Source of the DNA: Geodermatophilus sp. DSM 44513
Lineage (GTDB): Bacteria; Actinomycetota; Actinomycetes; Mycobacteriales; Geodermatophilaceae
Assembly (NCBI RefSeq): GCF_032460525.1
Contig: NZ_CP135963.1
Location: forward strand, 4,030,001-4,094,000
Length of the DNA: 64,000 bases
Direction: 5' to 3'
How positions within the stretch are numbered: the first letter of the stretch is position 1; each line of letters starts with the position of its first letter. Both the position numbers and the translations under genes were made by a program. Shown here piece by piece: positions 43,488 to 53,055 of the stretch. The notes beneath the pieces were generated by a model that was given only the letters and a program-made list of their open reading frames with translations, made no database searches and was not told the origin of the DNA.

Positions 43488-45656
43488 ATGCCGTGGCAAC
43501 TAAGCGCAGCAGGCGGTGGCGTCATCGCAGTTGCTTATTTCGCCATCGCGGTGGCCATCTTCCGGCCCCTGGCCCGTACCGGCCAGCTGCGGTCCAACCG
43601 ACTGGGAACTGCCACCGGTCTGATCTTCTTCTCCTGCGGCGTCGGCCATGCCATCCATGCGGCGCACCTGCTGCCGCTCCCCGGCGTCGAGGCGCACCAC
43701 CTGCACATGCTGCGCGCCAGCCTGCCCTGGCATGACACGCTCTGGATGCTGCTGACCGCCGCGGTCGCCGTCTACTACTGGTCCCTGCGCCGCACCTACG
43801 GGGCCCTACTGGGCGGCGCGGCCCTGTTCGCCGACCTCAAGGAGAAGGAGGCGGCGCTGTCGGCCAACCGGCAGCTGCTGGCCGAGCGCACCACGGCGCT
43901 GGATTCCCTGGCCGTCTCCGAAGGGCGATTCCGGTCCGCATTCGCCGACGCCCCCACCGGAATGGCCCTGATGAGCCTCGCACCCGCCGAGCGGGGCCGG
44001 TTCCTGGAGACCAACGCCGCCCTCGGCCGCATCGTCGGCCGATCCGCCGCCCGGCTGGAGCGGCTCACGGTCGACGACCTCGCCCATCCCGACCACCGCG
44101 CAGGGCTGCGCACGGCGGTCGAGCAGCTGGCCGCCGGCGAGGTCGCCCACCACCTGGTGCAGCAACGCTATGTGCACGCCAACGGCGAAGTGGTATGGGC
44201 CGACACCAGCATCTCGGTGGTCCACGACACGGCCGGGCAGCCGGTGCACGGCGTCCTGCAGCTGGTCGACGTCACCGGCCGCCGCCAGGCCGAGGAGTTG
44301 CTCGCCCACCACGCCCTGCACGACAGCCTGACCGGTATGCCCAACCGCCGCCTGCTCCAGGACCGGCTGGAACAGGCCCTGACCCGAGCCCGCCGCCACC
44401 GCACGACGGTGGCGGTGCTGTTCGTCGACCTCGACCAGTTCAAGACAGTGAACGACTCGGCCGGCCACAGTGTCGGCGATGAGCTGCTGCGGGTTGCCGC
44501 CGAGCGGCTGTCCGGCCGCCTGCGCGCCGTAGACAGCGCCGCCCGGTTCGGCGGCGACGAGTTCGTCGTCGTGTGCGAAGAGATCAGCAGCGACCATGAG
44601 CTGCTGGTCATCGCCGACCGCCTGCTGGCCACCATGGCCAAGCCGTTCCGCGTCGGCGACCAGGAGTTCACCCTCGGCGCCAGCATCGGCATCGCGGTCT
44701 CCCCGTCGGGCCACGACAGCGCCGAGGCGCTGCTCCGCGACGCCGACCTGGCGATGTACGAGGCCAAGGACCGGGGCCGCGGCGGCTACGTCGTCTTCGA
44801 CGGCGCGCTGCGCGGCGCGCTGGAGCTGCGCCAGCAGGTGGAGGCCGACCTGCGCCTGGCCATCGACCGCGGCGAGCTGCGCCTGCTCTACCAGCCGGTG
44901 GTCGACATCCAGTCCGGAGACGTGACCGGGGTCGAGGCACTCGTCCGCTGGGAGCATCCCACCCGCGGGATGCTCGCCCCGGACGAGTTCATCCCCGTCG
45001 CCGAGGACACCGGCCTCGTCGTCCCGATCGGCAACTGGGTGCTGCACGAAGCGTGCCGCCAGCTACAGGAATGGCGGCGCGGCTCGGGTCTGGCACTGAC
45101 GATGGCGGTCAACGTGTCGGCCCGTCAGCTCAGCGACTGCCGCTTTCCCGACATCGTCGCCGCCGTCCTGAGCGACAGCGGCGCCGACCCGGCCACCGTG
45201 TGCCTGGAGCTCACCGAGACAGCCCTGCTCGACGCCACCGAGGCCACCGCCGCCACCCTGCAGGGCCTGGGCGAGCTGGGCGTGCGGCTGGCCCTGGACG
45301 ACTTCGGCACCGGATTCTCGTCCTTGACGTTCCTGAAACGCTTCCCCATCGACGTGGTCAAGGTGGACCGGTCCTTTGTGCGCGATGTCGCCGTTGACCC
45401 CGAGGACGCCGCCATCGTCGCCGCCGTCATCAACCTCGGGCGGTCCCTCAACCTGGAGACCGTCGCCGAGGGCATCGAAACCGCCGAGCAGCTTGCCTGC
45501 ATCCGCCGGTTCGGCTGCCAATTCGCCCAGGGCTACCTGTTCTCCCCTGCGTGCCCTCCCGACGACGTGCCCGCCCTCCTCGGGCAACGGAAGCGGGCCC
45601 GCATCCGGCGGACACCCGAGGCGGCGACCTCAGCTCGGACCACGTCGGCGTCCTAG
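43488..45656 (+). CDS. Membrane-bound PAS-GGDEF-EAL protein (c-di-GMP turnover)
   Basis: 722 residues. Several N-terminal membrane helices (AAGGGVIAVAYFAIAVAIF and VGHAIHAAHLLPLPGV), a PAS domain around 140-265 (FRSAFADAPTGMALM), then GGDEF with ARFGGDEFVVV near 350, and EAL with GVEALVRWEHPTRG near 480 plus LALDDFGTGFSSLTFL. Both catalytic signatures are intact, so it could make and degrade c-di-GMP, controlled by the PAS sensor. It lies 208 bases after fliG on the same strand. The pairing suggests control of motility, as c-di-GMP often slows flagella. Confidence 0.93.
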   Translation: MPWQLSAAGGGVIAVAYFAIAVAIFRPLARTGQLRSNRLGTATGLIFFSCGVGHAIHAAHLLPLPGVEAHHLHMLRASLPWHDTLWMLLTAAVAVYYWSLRRTYGALLGGAALFADLKEKEAALSANRQLLAERTTALDSLAVSEGRFRSAFADAPTGMALMSLAPAERGRFLETNAALGRIVGRSAARLERLTVDDLAHPDHRAGLRTAVEQLAAGEVAHHLVQQRYVHANGEVVWADTSISVVHDTAGQPVHGVLQLVDVTGRRQAEELLAHHALHDSLTGMPNRRLLQDRLEQALTRARRHRTTVAVLFVDLDQFKTVNDSAGHSVGDELLRVAAERLSGRLRAVDSAARFGGDEFVVVCEEISSDHELLVIADRLLATMAKPFRVGDQEFTLGASIGIAVSPSGHDSAEALLRDADLAMYEAKDRGRGGYVVFDGALRGALELRQQVEADLRLAIDRGELRLLYQPVVDIQSGDVTGVEALVRWEHPTRGMLAPDEFIPVAEDTGLVVPIGNWVLHEACRQLQEWRRGSGLALTMAVNVSARQLSDCRFPDIVAAVLSDSGADPATVCLELTETALLDATEATAATLQGLGELGVRLALDDFGTGFSSLTFLKRFPIDVVKVDRSFVRDVAVDPEDAAIVAAVINLGRSLNLETVAEGIETAEQLACIRRFGCQFAQGYLFSPACPPDDVPALLGQRKRARIRRTPEAATSARTTSAS

Positions 45657-45673
45657 ATGTACCGGTTCCAAGG

Positions 45674-46622
45674 TCAATGGTCGTAGGCGATCAGTGATCG
45701 TGGGACTGGGGCGCCGATGTGGTCGTTGTGCCAGCTCGCGGCGGTGAGGGCCAGCACGCGTTGCAGGATGCGGACCCAGACGCCGGTCGGGGTGCGTGCG
45801 CCGTGTCGTTCGAGGTCGAGCTGGCCTTCGAAGGTGTCGTTGATCGACTCGATCACCTGCCGCAGCGGCCTTGAACAAGCGTGCCCCCAGCCGGGGCGGC
45901 TCACCGACGCGGGCGGAGCGCAGCAGCGGGATGCCGGTGCCGGTCAGCTTGGCTTCGAACTCGCGGCCGTAGTACTGCCGGTCGGCGATCACCGTCTGCC
46001 GGACCCGGCCGGCGGTGATCGTGGGATCGGCGGCCAGCATGCCCAGCAGCACCTCACGTTCGTCGGCCTTGGCGCCGGAGAGGGCGAACCCGACCGGCAG
46101 CCCGTGCAGGCTGCACAGCAGGTGCAGCCGCAGTCCCCGGAAGTAGCGGGAGTGGCTGGCGCAGTAGCCGTACTCGGCCCAGCCGGCCAGCGCCGAGCGG
46201 TGCAACCGTCTCCCGCGACCGGGCGCACTCCACCGGCGTGAAGTCGACCACCCACACGTCATCGGCCCAGAGGCTGGTGTCGCGAGCCAGCACCCCGATC
46301 AGCCAGCACAGCGTCTCGGCCAGGGCGCGCAGCCGCTGTTGTAGCCCGGCTGCTGGGGCAGATGGGGAAACAGAGGCCGCAGCTGGGTGCGGGCGTAGCG
46401 CAGCCAGCGAGCCTCGCTGGTGCGCCCCAGCAGCGCCTGCATCACCGCCAGGGTCACCAGTTCGGCATCGGTCAGCCGCGGTGCGATCCCGACCGGCGGG
46501 CGGGCCGGGGCACGCTCGGGCGCGGCCTTCAGCAGATCGTCGGTGCGTACATAGAGTGCCGTGGCGAGGGTGTCCAGATCGGCGTCCACGAGGACCTCCG
46601 AGGTTCGACGTGGGGTCAGCAA
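45674..46622 (-). pseudogene. IS982-like transposase, several frame breaks
   Basis: The N-terminus from 46622 is MLTPRRTSEVLVDADLDTLA and runs to LPQQPGYN near 46330. The protein then continues in other frames: RLRALAETLCWLIGVLARDT, LAGWAEYGYCASHSRYFRG, and finally RQVIESINDTFEGQLDLERH to RSLIAYDH near 45674. At least three frameshifts. The order and length match IS982-type transposases of actinobacteria. The DDE region is split between frames. No clear terminal repeats were found. A decayed element. Confidence 0.75.
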
Positions 46623-46714
46623 CGCCGAGACTGGGCACCTTCGGCCGCTCTTCAGGTCATGCCACGCCGAGCCCCGACCCCTTGGGATCGGTCATCCAGC
46701 GACCAAGGGTCGCT

Positions 46715-46757
46715 AGACGTTGAAGCGGAACATTGACCCGTGGCCAGTTGACCAGCG
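46715..46757 (+). repeat. Two-part repeat, copy 1 (AGACGTTGAAGCGGAAC ... GTTGACCAGCG)
   Basis: The 17-mer at 46715-46731 and the 11-mer at 46747-46757 recur in the same order and strand at 60091-60107 and 60153-60163. The sequence between the two parts differs in length and content. Neither copy lies in a recognised gene. Confidence 0.6.
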
Positions 46758-47333
46758 GGAACACACCGACGTGCTGCTTGACCTGGGAAAACACCTCTCG
46801 GCATTTCCCGTTGTCTCCGGTGGATTCTCGTCCTCCTGTGGCAGCCATGTGGCATTGAGGGCGTCGCCGTCTTCCCCGCGGAGACCCGGCCCGCCAGTCC
46901 GGGGGCGCCCCGCCCGCCGCCTCGGGCGACGGGCGGGGCCTGTGTCGGTGGCCTGCGGCCGGCGGCTACCGGACCCTTCAGGGGGTGACGTAGCCGGGCG
47001 GCGGGTGACCTCGCCGACGCGGTGCAGGGTGTCAGCTCGGGGTCGTCGGCATGGTTGCCCCGTCCACAGGTGGCCTGTCCGTCCACAGGCTGGTTGAGGT
47101 GCCAGGCACGTCCCGAGCGCAAAGGTCCGGAGCGGTCCTACATGGTGCGCCGCAGGTCGCCCGGGGACATAGACTGAACCGGCGTCCCCGTCACGGCCGA
47201 CTGACGGGTTGGGCGAGCGCCGGTGGCTGTGGCCCCGCGAGTGCTCGCCAGCGATTCCACCTGAGGACCCATCGGGTCCGACGTGTTGGACCAATGCTGG
47301 TCGGCCGGACGGACCAACGGACGGGGCGGAGCA
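46758..47333. other. Unassigned stretch before the nuclease pair
   Basis: About 575 bases with only shadow frames. It should contain the promoter of the following two-gene unit. No RNA gene or repeat other than the two-part repeat at its left edge was found. Confidence 0.45.
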
Positions 47334-48611
47334 TTGAGCGAGGGCCTGCCGGACTTCAAGGCCGGACTGCGCTGCCACGACGTGCACGCCGGTCTGCGGA
47401 ACGTGGACCCCAACAGCGCCACCCTGACCCCGCTGGCGGACACCCGCATGGTGGGCATGGCAGCCAGCCTCGCCTCGCTGATCCGGGGGCAGGACGTCGT
47501 CTCCGACGGCGAGGCCCTGAAGACGATCGTCGCCGAGCAGCTCGACATCAGCCCGTACGCCTTCGCGCCCGTCGTGGAGACGCTGGAGCGGGCCGGGATG
47601 GTGGACGACGTCAAGCGCCGCGGACAGAAGATCGTCAGCTTCACCGAGAACGTCCCCTTCCACCAGAACCTCTACGACCGCCTGGGTGAGTCGTGGCGCG
47701 AACACGAGCCGAGCCAGCTGGAGCAGGAGATGCTCGCGGTGGTGGACCGCCTCGCCGCCTCTCCGGTGCCGGCGGAGGAGCTGGAGAACGAGCTCGGGCT
47801 CGATCGCGGCGACATCCCTCGCCTGCTCGAGGTCGGCAAGGCGTCGGAGCTGATCAAGGGCGTGACCCTCATCGACGGCGAGGTGCTCTACTCGCCGTTC
47901 TTCGGATTCGAGAACCCCGAGCTGCTCGCCTCGCTGCTGGAGACCCATGGCTCTGGCCGGGTGGCCGAGGACCTCGCCGCCGTCCGGGCTCACCAGGGGC
48001 TGCCCCTCGACGACTCCGCTTATCCCGCGCTCGCCGACGCCATCAGCCGGGGCTTCATCCTGGCGCCGTCGGTGACCACCCCGGCCGGGCGGGAGCAGCC
48101 CTTCGCGGCGCTGCCCTACCTGCCTGACCCGAGCCTGCTGACGGTCCGGAAGACGGTGCTGGAGAAGGCCCTCGCGGTGCTGGCGTGCGTGCGCTGCGGT
48201 GAACACTTCGGGGGCGCGACCAAGACGCTGTTCCCCGCCCGCGTCCTGACCGCGCTGCTCGACCCGAACCGGAACCACCAGCTCAGCCCGCACAGCTCGC
48301 ACAAGCGGCAGTACCAGATGCTCTACCGGATGCAGATCGTCGACTTCGTGCCCTCGGGCAACTGGGTCTCGCCGAAGCTCATCGTCACAGACGACAACGT
48401 GGAGGCCGTCCGACTCGCCCGCGACCTGCTCACGTACGGCGAGCCGCTCGAGGACCGGGCCGGCGACGACGAGGCCAGGGGCCTGCTGTCGCTGAACTCC
48501 CCGTACCAGGCGCCGCTGCAGACGGTGAGCCGTCGCCGGGAGCAGAAGACGATGAGCGACAAGGAGTACCGGGCCATGATGGACGCGGCGATGGGACGGG
48601 CGGCCCTGTGA
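47334..48611 (+). CDS. Winged-helix protein, first gene of a nuclease pair
   Basis: 425 residues from TTG 47334; the start is weakly supported and a later GTG is possible. The N-terminal part reads as winged helix (IVAEQLDISPYAFAPVVETLE, then RAGMVDDVKRRGQKIVSF), and a second wHTH-like unit follows (MLAVVDRLAASPVPAEELEN). The C-terminal part has CVRCGEHFGGATKTL, a CxxC half-ribbon, and a basic end. No known family was recognised. The stop overlaps the nuclease gene by four bases (GTGA), so the products likely form one system, with this one as the DNA-binding or sensing partner. Confidence 0.65.
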   Translation: MSEGLPDFKAGLRCHDVHAGLRNVDPNSATLTPLADTRMVGMAASLASLIRGQDVVSDGEALKTIVAEQLDISPYAFAPVVETLERAGMVDDVKRRGQKIVSFTENVPFHQNLYDRLGESWREHEPSQLEQEMLAVVDRLAASPVPAEELENELGLDRGDIPRLLEVGKASELIKGVTLIDGEVLYSPFFGFENPELLASLLETHGSGRVAEDLAAVRAHQGLPLDDSAYPALADAISRGFILAPSVTTPAGREQPFAALPYLPDPSLLTVRKTVLEKALAVLACVRCGEHFGGATKTLFPARVLTALLDPNRNHQLSPHSSHKRQYQMLYRMQIVDFVPSGNWVSPKLIVTDDNVEAVRLARDLLTYGEPLEDRAGDDEARGLLSLNSPYQAPLQTVSRRREQKTMSDKEYRAMMDAAMGRAAL

Positions 48612-49783
48612 GCGAGCTGGACCTCGGCCTGAAGGTCGCCTCCCGCCGCCTCCTGTGGCGCATGGGATTCACCACGCGCGTCGACGTCCCGCTGCGGGCG
48701 TTCGTGCCCCCGCGAGCCAGCGGCACCCGCTCGGGGCCCCGCTACGAGACCTACACGGACCTAGATGTGCTCGGGCTCGCCGTCAGCCCAGGGTTCGCGC
48801 TGCGGACCGTCATCGCGGACTGCAAGACCACCCAGCGCGGTTCGACCGAGCGCATGTTCTGGGTCCGGGGGGTCTCGGACTTCTTCGCCGCCGACGACGC
48901 GTGGATGGTCCGAGCCGGCGGGGTGACGGCGGCCTCACGACAACTGGCCGGCCGTCTCGGCATCTCGGTGCTCGAACCGACCGACGTCGCCCGGCTGGAG
49001 GAGTACCACCCGACCGACCTGAACCTCGACAGCGGGCCCCTGGCGCTCCTCTTCGACCAGGAGCGCGTGGCCGGATACATGAAGGCGTTCACGACCCTCG
49101 ACAAGAAGCTGGAGCGACTTGTCGAGTACCGCCAATTCGACTACTGGGTGTACGAGGAGCACCGCAACCTGCTCCAGGTCGTCGCTCACCTCCGACAGGC
49201 CAACCAGCACCTGGACCCGCGGCAGCCGGCGCACCGCGCCCTCTTCATGGACTGCGCGTGGCTGTACGCGCTCTCCCTCGCCCACGCCGCCCAGCATGTG
49301 CGGGCCGTCCACGTCACCGACGTCGACACGGCCCTGCAGCAGTACCTGTTCGGTGGACAGATGGCGCTGCAGGAGAAGCAGCACCTCGCCGCCGTCCTGC
49401 AGCGCCTCGCCCCGAAGGGCGCGGAGGCCAGCACCACCGACGGCGTGCTGCCGGACTGGTACCCGCGGCTGCTCGAGCTGCTGACGCGGCATCTGCGGCG
49501 TCCCGCTGTCATCAACGACGAACTCCGCTACGCCGAGTGGGTCGCCGAGGCGCAGCTCGCCAAAGACACCTCCACGCTTGTCCAGGTCTTCGGCCCAGCG
49601 TTCGATCCACTGGCAGCCAAGCTGCTGGCCGACGTGTGCGGATTCCTCGTCACAATGGCCGGCCTCGACCCGGACTTCCGTGCATTCGCGCGAAGCGTGG
49701 CAGCCCAGCCGGACGCCCCCGCCGGCGGGCCGTCGACAAGCTCGGCAGCAACCGAAGAGGCGCCGAACCCCGGCAAAGACTAG
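48608..49783 (+). CDS. PD-(D/E)XK nuclease-like protein
   Basis: 391 residues. The N-terminal domain has the nuclease pattern YTDLDVLGLAVSPGFA with the acidic Asp, then VIADCKTTQRGSTER, where the D-x-K of DCK is the catalytic pair (about residues 70-73). The rest is alpha-helical (LTLLFDQERVAGYMKAF-like, then YWVYEEHRNLLQVVAHL) with no known domain. It is coupled to the upstream winged-helix gene. The combination suggests a two-gene restriction or defence unit; that is inference from architecture, because no methylase is adjacent. Confidence 0.7.
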   Translation: MSELDLGLKVASRRLLWRMGFTTRVDVPLRAFVPPRASGTRSGPRYETYTDLDVLGLAVSPGFALRTVIADCKTTQRGSTERMFWVRGVSDFFAADDAWMVRAGGVTAASRQLAGRLGISVLEPTDVARLEEYHPTDLNLDSGPLALLFDQERVAGYMKAFTTLDKKLERLVEYRQFDYWVYEEHRNLLQVVAHLRQANQHLDPRQPAHRALFMDCAWLYALSLAHAAQHVRAVHVTDVDTALQQYLFGGQMALQEKQHLAAVLQRLAPKGAEASTTDGVLPDWYPRLLELLTRHLRRPAVINDELRYAEWVAEAQLAKDTSTLVQVFGPAFDPLAAKLLADVCGFLVTMAGLDPDFRAFARSVAAQPDAPAGGPSTSSAATEEAPNPGKD

Positions 49784-50003
49784 CCGTAAGCACGGGCTGG
49801 AACATCGCCGCAGCAGGGCACGACGGAGCCGGTGCCCAGGCCACCACACGGCTCGTCCGCCCCGCGAGTCGAGACGGACGAGCCGCAATGGCGGTGGCGC
49901 GGCGGCCGAGGGCGACCCGACTCTCGGACGGCCCGACGGCCCTGCGGAAGGAGTTCGCGAACGGCATGGCGCAGCCCATCCGCGTGGTCGCCCCGGAAGT
50001 CGC

Positions 50004-50606
50004 TCAAGCCACGGAGTCGAAGGCTCCCTCCAAGTCAGTAGCCCCCGCGTCCGGGCGGTAGTGGCCGCTGATCGGTCCGGCCGGGTCCGTCCCCAGTTCG
50101 TTGCCGCAGTGGCTGGACACCCACTCACCCGGCCCGAAGGTGGGCCGCCAGGTCTCGAGGTCGTAGCTCTCTCCGGTGGCGAACCAGGCCGCACCGAAGT
50201 GCTGGTGGCACTCGAGCTGGTCATAAATCGTGTCGGCGCGCCCCCCGTAGAGCCCGCCGACGCAGTCCTGGACGGCGTGCCACATGGCGATGGTGGCGCC
50301 GTTCGGATCGACAGCGACGCGGCTCTCGCCCTTGGGTGTGACGCTGATCTTCTGATGGCCGTCGGCCCAGTCCTCGACCTGGATCTCCTGGACGAACTGG
50401 CTCTCCCCGCAGTACGGCACCCAGGCCGCGGCGCTCGGCGCATTGAGCAACACGACACCAGGGACGGTGATCAGGGCCGCGCCAGCGGCCGTGGCCCAGC
50501 GGGACCGCGACCGGCTGGCGGAAGCATCGCCGGCGGCCACGCGTTCGGCGCTGGTGGTGGGCGACTGCGCGGTGCGACCGCGACTCGTACCTCGGATCAT
50601 CGACAT
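50004..50606 (-). CDS. Secreted DUF2599-domain protein
   Basis: 200 residues from ATG 50606, behind GGAAGG. A signal peptide is clear: basic SRSRSRWATAA, then a hydrophobic core (LITVPGVVLLNAPSAAA) and probable cleavage before WVPYCGE near residue 61. The mature part has the DUF2599 features IYDQLECHQHFGA, YDLETWRP and a late Cys (SHCGNEL), which suggests disulphide bonds. The family is extracellular and of unknown role in actinobacteria. An HTH gene is divergent from it. Confidence 0.75.
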   Translation of the reverse strand: MSMIRGTSRGRTAQSPTTSAERVAAGDASASRSRSRWATAAGAALITVPGVVLLNAPSAAAWVPYCGESQFVQEIQVEDWADGHQKISVTPKGESRVAVDPNGATIAMWHAVQDCVGGLYGGRADTIYDQLECHQHFGAAWFATGESYDLETWRPTFGPGEWVSSHCGNELGTDPAGPISGHYRPDAGATDLEGAFDSVA

Positions 50607-50739
50607 CCTGTGACCGCCTTCCTGACGGGCTGGTGGGTACGTCCCAGAAAACAAGCCGCGATGCGCACCGGGCCAGCCCGGCGGCGGGCCAACCATGGGC
50701 CAACCAGCGGTCAGGGATGGGGCGACAAGGAGGGCCGTG

Positions 50740-51327
50740 AAGGGACACCCCCGAGAGCTTCCCGACCTGCCGTCGACATGGAGCGCCTTTGGACACGAGT
50801 TGGCGGGGCTGCGCGCGGCTAAGCGACTCACCCAACGGCAAGTCGCGTTGGCGTCGGGCGGCCAGATCTCGAAGTCGTCGTTGCAGCGATACGAGCAGGG
50901 CGAACCGCTGCCTTGGGAGAAGGCGGCTGTTCTGGACTCCATCTATGCCTGCCGCGGATGGGCCACGGCAGGCGTCGCGCATCTCGCGGCTGCGAGCTGG
51001 AAATGGCGTCCCGGCACCGCCGACACCTTCTTTGTGCACCGTTGGCCGGCTGAAGTCAGCGGCTGGGTATGGATCGGCGTCTTGCCGGAGCCAAGGGCAG
51101 CCGATCAACCGCACACCCTGTCACTGAGGTGGGGCCCCTGGAGCCGGCAAGTGCGCGAGCCCGTGCCGGCCGCGGGACTGGCCCTGTGCACCGGAAAGGA
51201 CGTCGACGGAGACGGGCGCGCTGCGCCCTGTCACGTAACCAGCAGTCGGAAGGTGTCCGTGCTCTTCGGCGTCCACAAGCCGCCTCCCGAGCTGCGCTCC
51301 ATCGACGTTCGTGACGGCTGGACCTGA
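50740..51327 (+). CDS. XRE-like HTH protein with beta-rich C-terminus
   Basis: 195 residues from GTG 50740, decided by AAGGAGG just upstream. The HTH is LRAAKRLTQRQVALASGGQISKS. The C-terminal half (WKWRPGTADTFFVHRW, then GWVWIGVLPEPRAA and LSLRWGPWSRQV) is strand-rich with many Trp and resembles a small-ligand or saccharide-binding sandwich, not assigned to a family. It is divergent from the secreted DUF2599 gene by about 130 bases, so it may regulate it. Confidence 0.75.
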   Translation, partial: KGHPRELPDLPSTWSAFGHELAGLRAAKRLTQRQVALASGGQISKSSLQRYEQGEPLPWEKAAVLDSIYACRGWATAGVAHLAAASWKWRPGTADTFFVHRWPAEVSGWVWIGVLPEPRAADQPHTLSLRWGPWSRQVREPVPAAGLALCTGKDVDGDGRAAPCHVTSSRKVSVLFGVHKPPPELRSIDVRDGWT

Positions 51328-51567
51328 CTTGGCGGCACAGCGCCCGGACGGCCTGATTCGAGCCGTCCACCCACCCGATAGGCCATTGCCTCGGCGACGC
51401 CCTGCACAGTCCCGCCGACGTCGCTGGTGACCGACATGCCCAGCGAGAGCAGCGGTCTACCTGGCACGTGGTCGCGCATGACTTCTCAGGTCGAGTGGCC
51501 GGGCTCTCCTAGCGGTTCACTCCGACGCGCGGAGGTGTGGCCTCCGACGGCGGGGCACGATGAGGTC

Positions 51568-51768
51568 ATGCCATTGATGAAGAACCCGGTGATCACAAAG
51601 GCGTGGCGACACAAGGGAGAGACCGGAAAAATCCACTACATAGCCAAGCGGGCCGACGGTACGACCCGACACTTGCTCGTGAACGAGGGCAACGCGCTGT
51701 ACGACATCCTCGAGGACCATCTGGCGGCCATTGGGTATACGGGCCCTGCCTCCGCAGAGGAGCACTAA
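51568..51768 (+). CDS. Small hypothetical protein, 66 residues
   Basis: From ATG 51568, or 51577 where the spacing to GAGG is better. The sequence TKAWRHKGETGKIHYIAKRA, then LLVNEGNALYDILEDHLAAI, is a compact strand-helix protein with no recognised family. It stands alone between the HTH gene and the ClgR-like gene. Confidence 0.55.
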   Translation: MPLMKNPVITKAWRHKGETGKIHYIAKRADGTTRHLLVNEGNALYDILEDHLAAIGYTGPASAEEH

Positions 51769-52011
51769 CTCGACAGGCCCCGAGTTGGCTCGGGTGGTCC
51801 GCGCAGCCGGCGGTGCATCGCGGGCGCGCCATGGTGAGTCACACCAAACGGCGGACCATCTCGCCCACCAGGTCAGCGGCGATCGATGCAGTCATGCCGA
51901 TAGGTAGGTGCCCTCGACAGGGTCACTCGTCACGCATCGGGCCTGCAACAGCAACCGGGTCAGCCGGGGAACGCTCCCCGAGCGGAGAGAGCCAGTCCAG
52001 CATGGCAGGGT

Positions 52012-52293
52012 GTGGTCGTGCTGCTGCGGGAAGTTATTGGGCGGATCCTGCGCCGAGTTCGCCTGGGACAGGGCCGGACGTTGCGCGATGTGGCGGGAGC
52101 CGCGGGCGTCTCGATGGGCCACTTGTCGGAGGTCGAGCGCGGGCGCAAGGAGCCTTCGTCTGAGCTGCTCGCTGCCATTTGTCGGGCGCTCGGTCTAGAG
52201 CTGACCGAGCTTCTCGGAGCTGCGCTGAGGGAGCTGACCGGCCGGCGTCCACGCGTCGAACTGCGCCGATGTGACCTTGTCCTGGCCGCCTGA
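52012..52293 (+). CDS. ClgR-like XRE regulator
   Basis: 93 residues from GTG 52012, with GTG 52018 as an alternative. [20 protein letters not shown], then [20 protein letters not shown] and [17 protein letters not shown] form the XRE HTH closely resembling ClgR-type proteins of actinobacteria, which control Clp proteolysis and stress genes. The match is strong in the HTH, but the protein may be a paralogue, since the housekeeping ClgR normally sits by other genes. The metallo-beta-lactamase-fold gene follows 66 bases later. Confidence 0.8.
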   Translation: MVVLLREVIGRILRRVRLGQGRTLRDVAGAAGVSMGHLSEVERGRKEPSSELLAAICRALGLELTELLGAALRELTGRRPRVELRRCDLVLAA

Positions 52294-52359
52294 TGGGCCG
52301 GATCACCTTGTAGCGAAAGTCGTCTTTACCGCCCCGGTCATGGCTCTAACGTCGCGGTT

Positions 52360-53055
52360 GTGGATCTCACCGAAGTCGCACCCGGCCTGCACCTGCTGCC
52401 GCTGGGGATCAGCAACGCCTACCTCTGGCGCAGCACCATGGGCGCGACGCTGATCGACACGGGGCCACCGGGGAGCGGCCCGGCGATCCGGGGCGCCCTG
52501 CAGCACCTCGGCGTACCGCCTGAGGAGTTGCGGCAGATAGTCCTCACCCATTTCCACGACGACCATGCCGGTTCCGCGGCGGAGGTGGCCGGCTGGTCCG
52601 GCGCACAGGTCATAGTCGGAGCCGGTGACGCCGCGTTCGTCCGCGGGGAGCGGTCAGGTCCGCCGCCGACCTTCACGCCAGCAGAGGAGCAACTGCACGC
52701 TGTCGTAGCGGCTGACCTGCAACCTGCACCCGCATGTGGGGTCGACCGAGAAGTCACCGACCAAGACGTCCTCGACCTTGGCGATGACGCCATCGTGCTG
52801 TCGGTTCCGGGCCACACGCCCGGAAGCATCGCCCTGCATGTACCTGCAGCCGGCCTCTTGATCACGGGTGACACCATCGCCGAGCACCAAGGACAGGTCG
52901 TCCTGGGGCCGTTCAACATCGACCGCGACGCTGCTTGGCAATCCCTGCAGCAACTGGCTGAGCTCGATGTCGAGGTCGCGTGCTTCGGCCATGGCGAGCC
53001 AGTGATCGGCTCCGCCTCTTCGGCACTCCGCCGGGCCATCGACCCGTTCGGCTGA
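52360..53055 (+). CDS. Metallo-beta-lactamase-fold hydrolase
   Basis: 231 residues from GTG 52360. The metal motif THFHDDHAG is at residues 63-71, with further ligands in VPGHTPGSIALH and LITGDTIAEH, and the end HGEPVIG. Two metals (usually Zn) activate water for hydrolysis. Glyoxalase II-like and lactonase-like members share these motifs; nothing decides the substrate. It follows the ClgR-like gene on the same strand and could be cotranscribed. Confidence 0.9.
   Translation: MDLTEVAPGLHLLPLGISNAYLWRSTMGATLIDTGPPGSGPAIRGALQHLGVPPEELRQIVLTHFHDDHAGSAAEVAGWSGAQVIVGAGDAAFVRGERSGPPPTFTPAEEQLHAVVAADLQPAPACGVDREVTDQDVLDLGDDAIVLSVPGHTPGSIALHVPAAGLLITGDTIAEHQGQVVLGPFNIDRDAAWQSLQQLAELDVEVACFGHGEPVIGSASSALRRAIDPFG

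Noticed and set aside
45674..46757. Clear terminal repeats for the IS982-type remnant
   Set aside because: Only an 8-base similarity (CATTGACC) between the two sides was found, too short to set borders.
46713..48302. A minus-strand frame of more than 500 codons
   Set aside because: It is the complement of the winged-helix gene and a gap, with arginine- and glycine-rich shadow composition and no domain.
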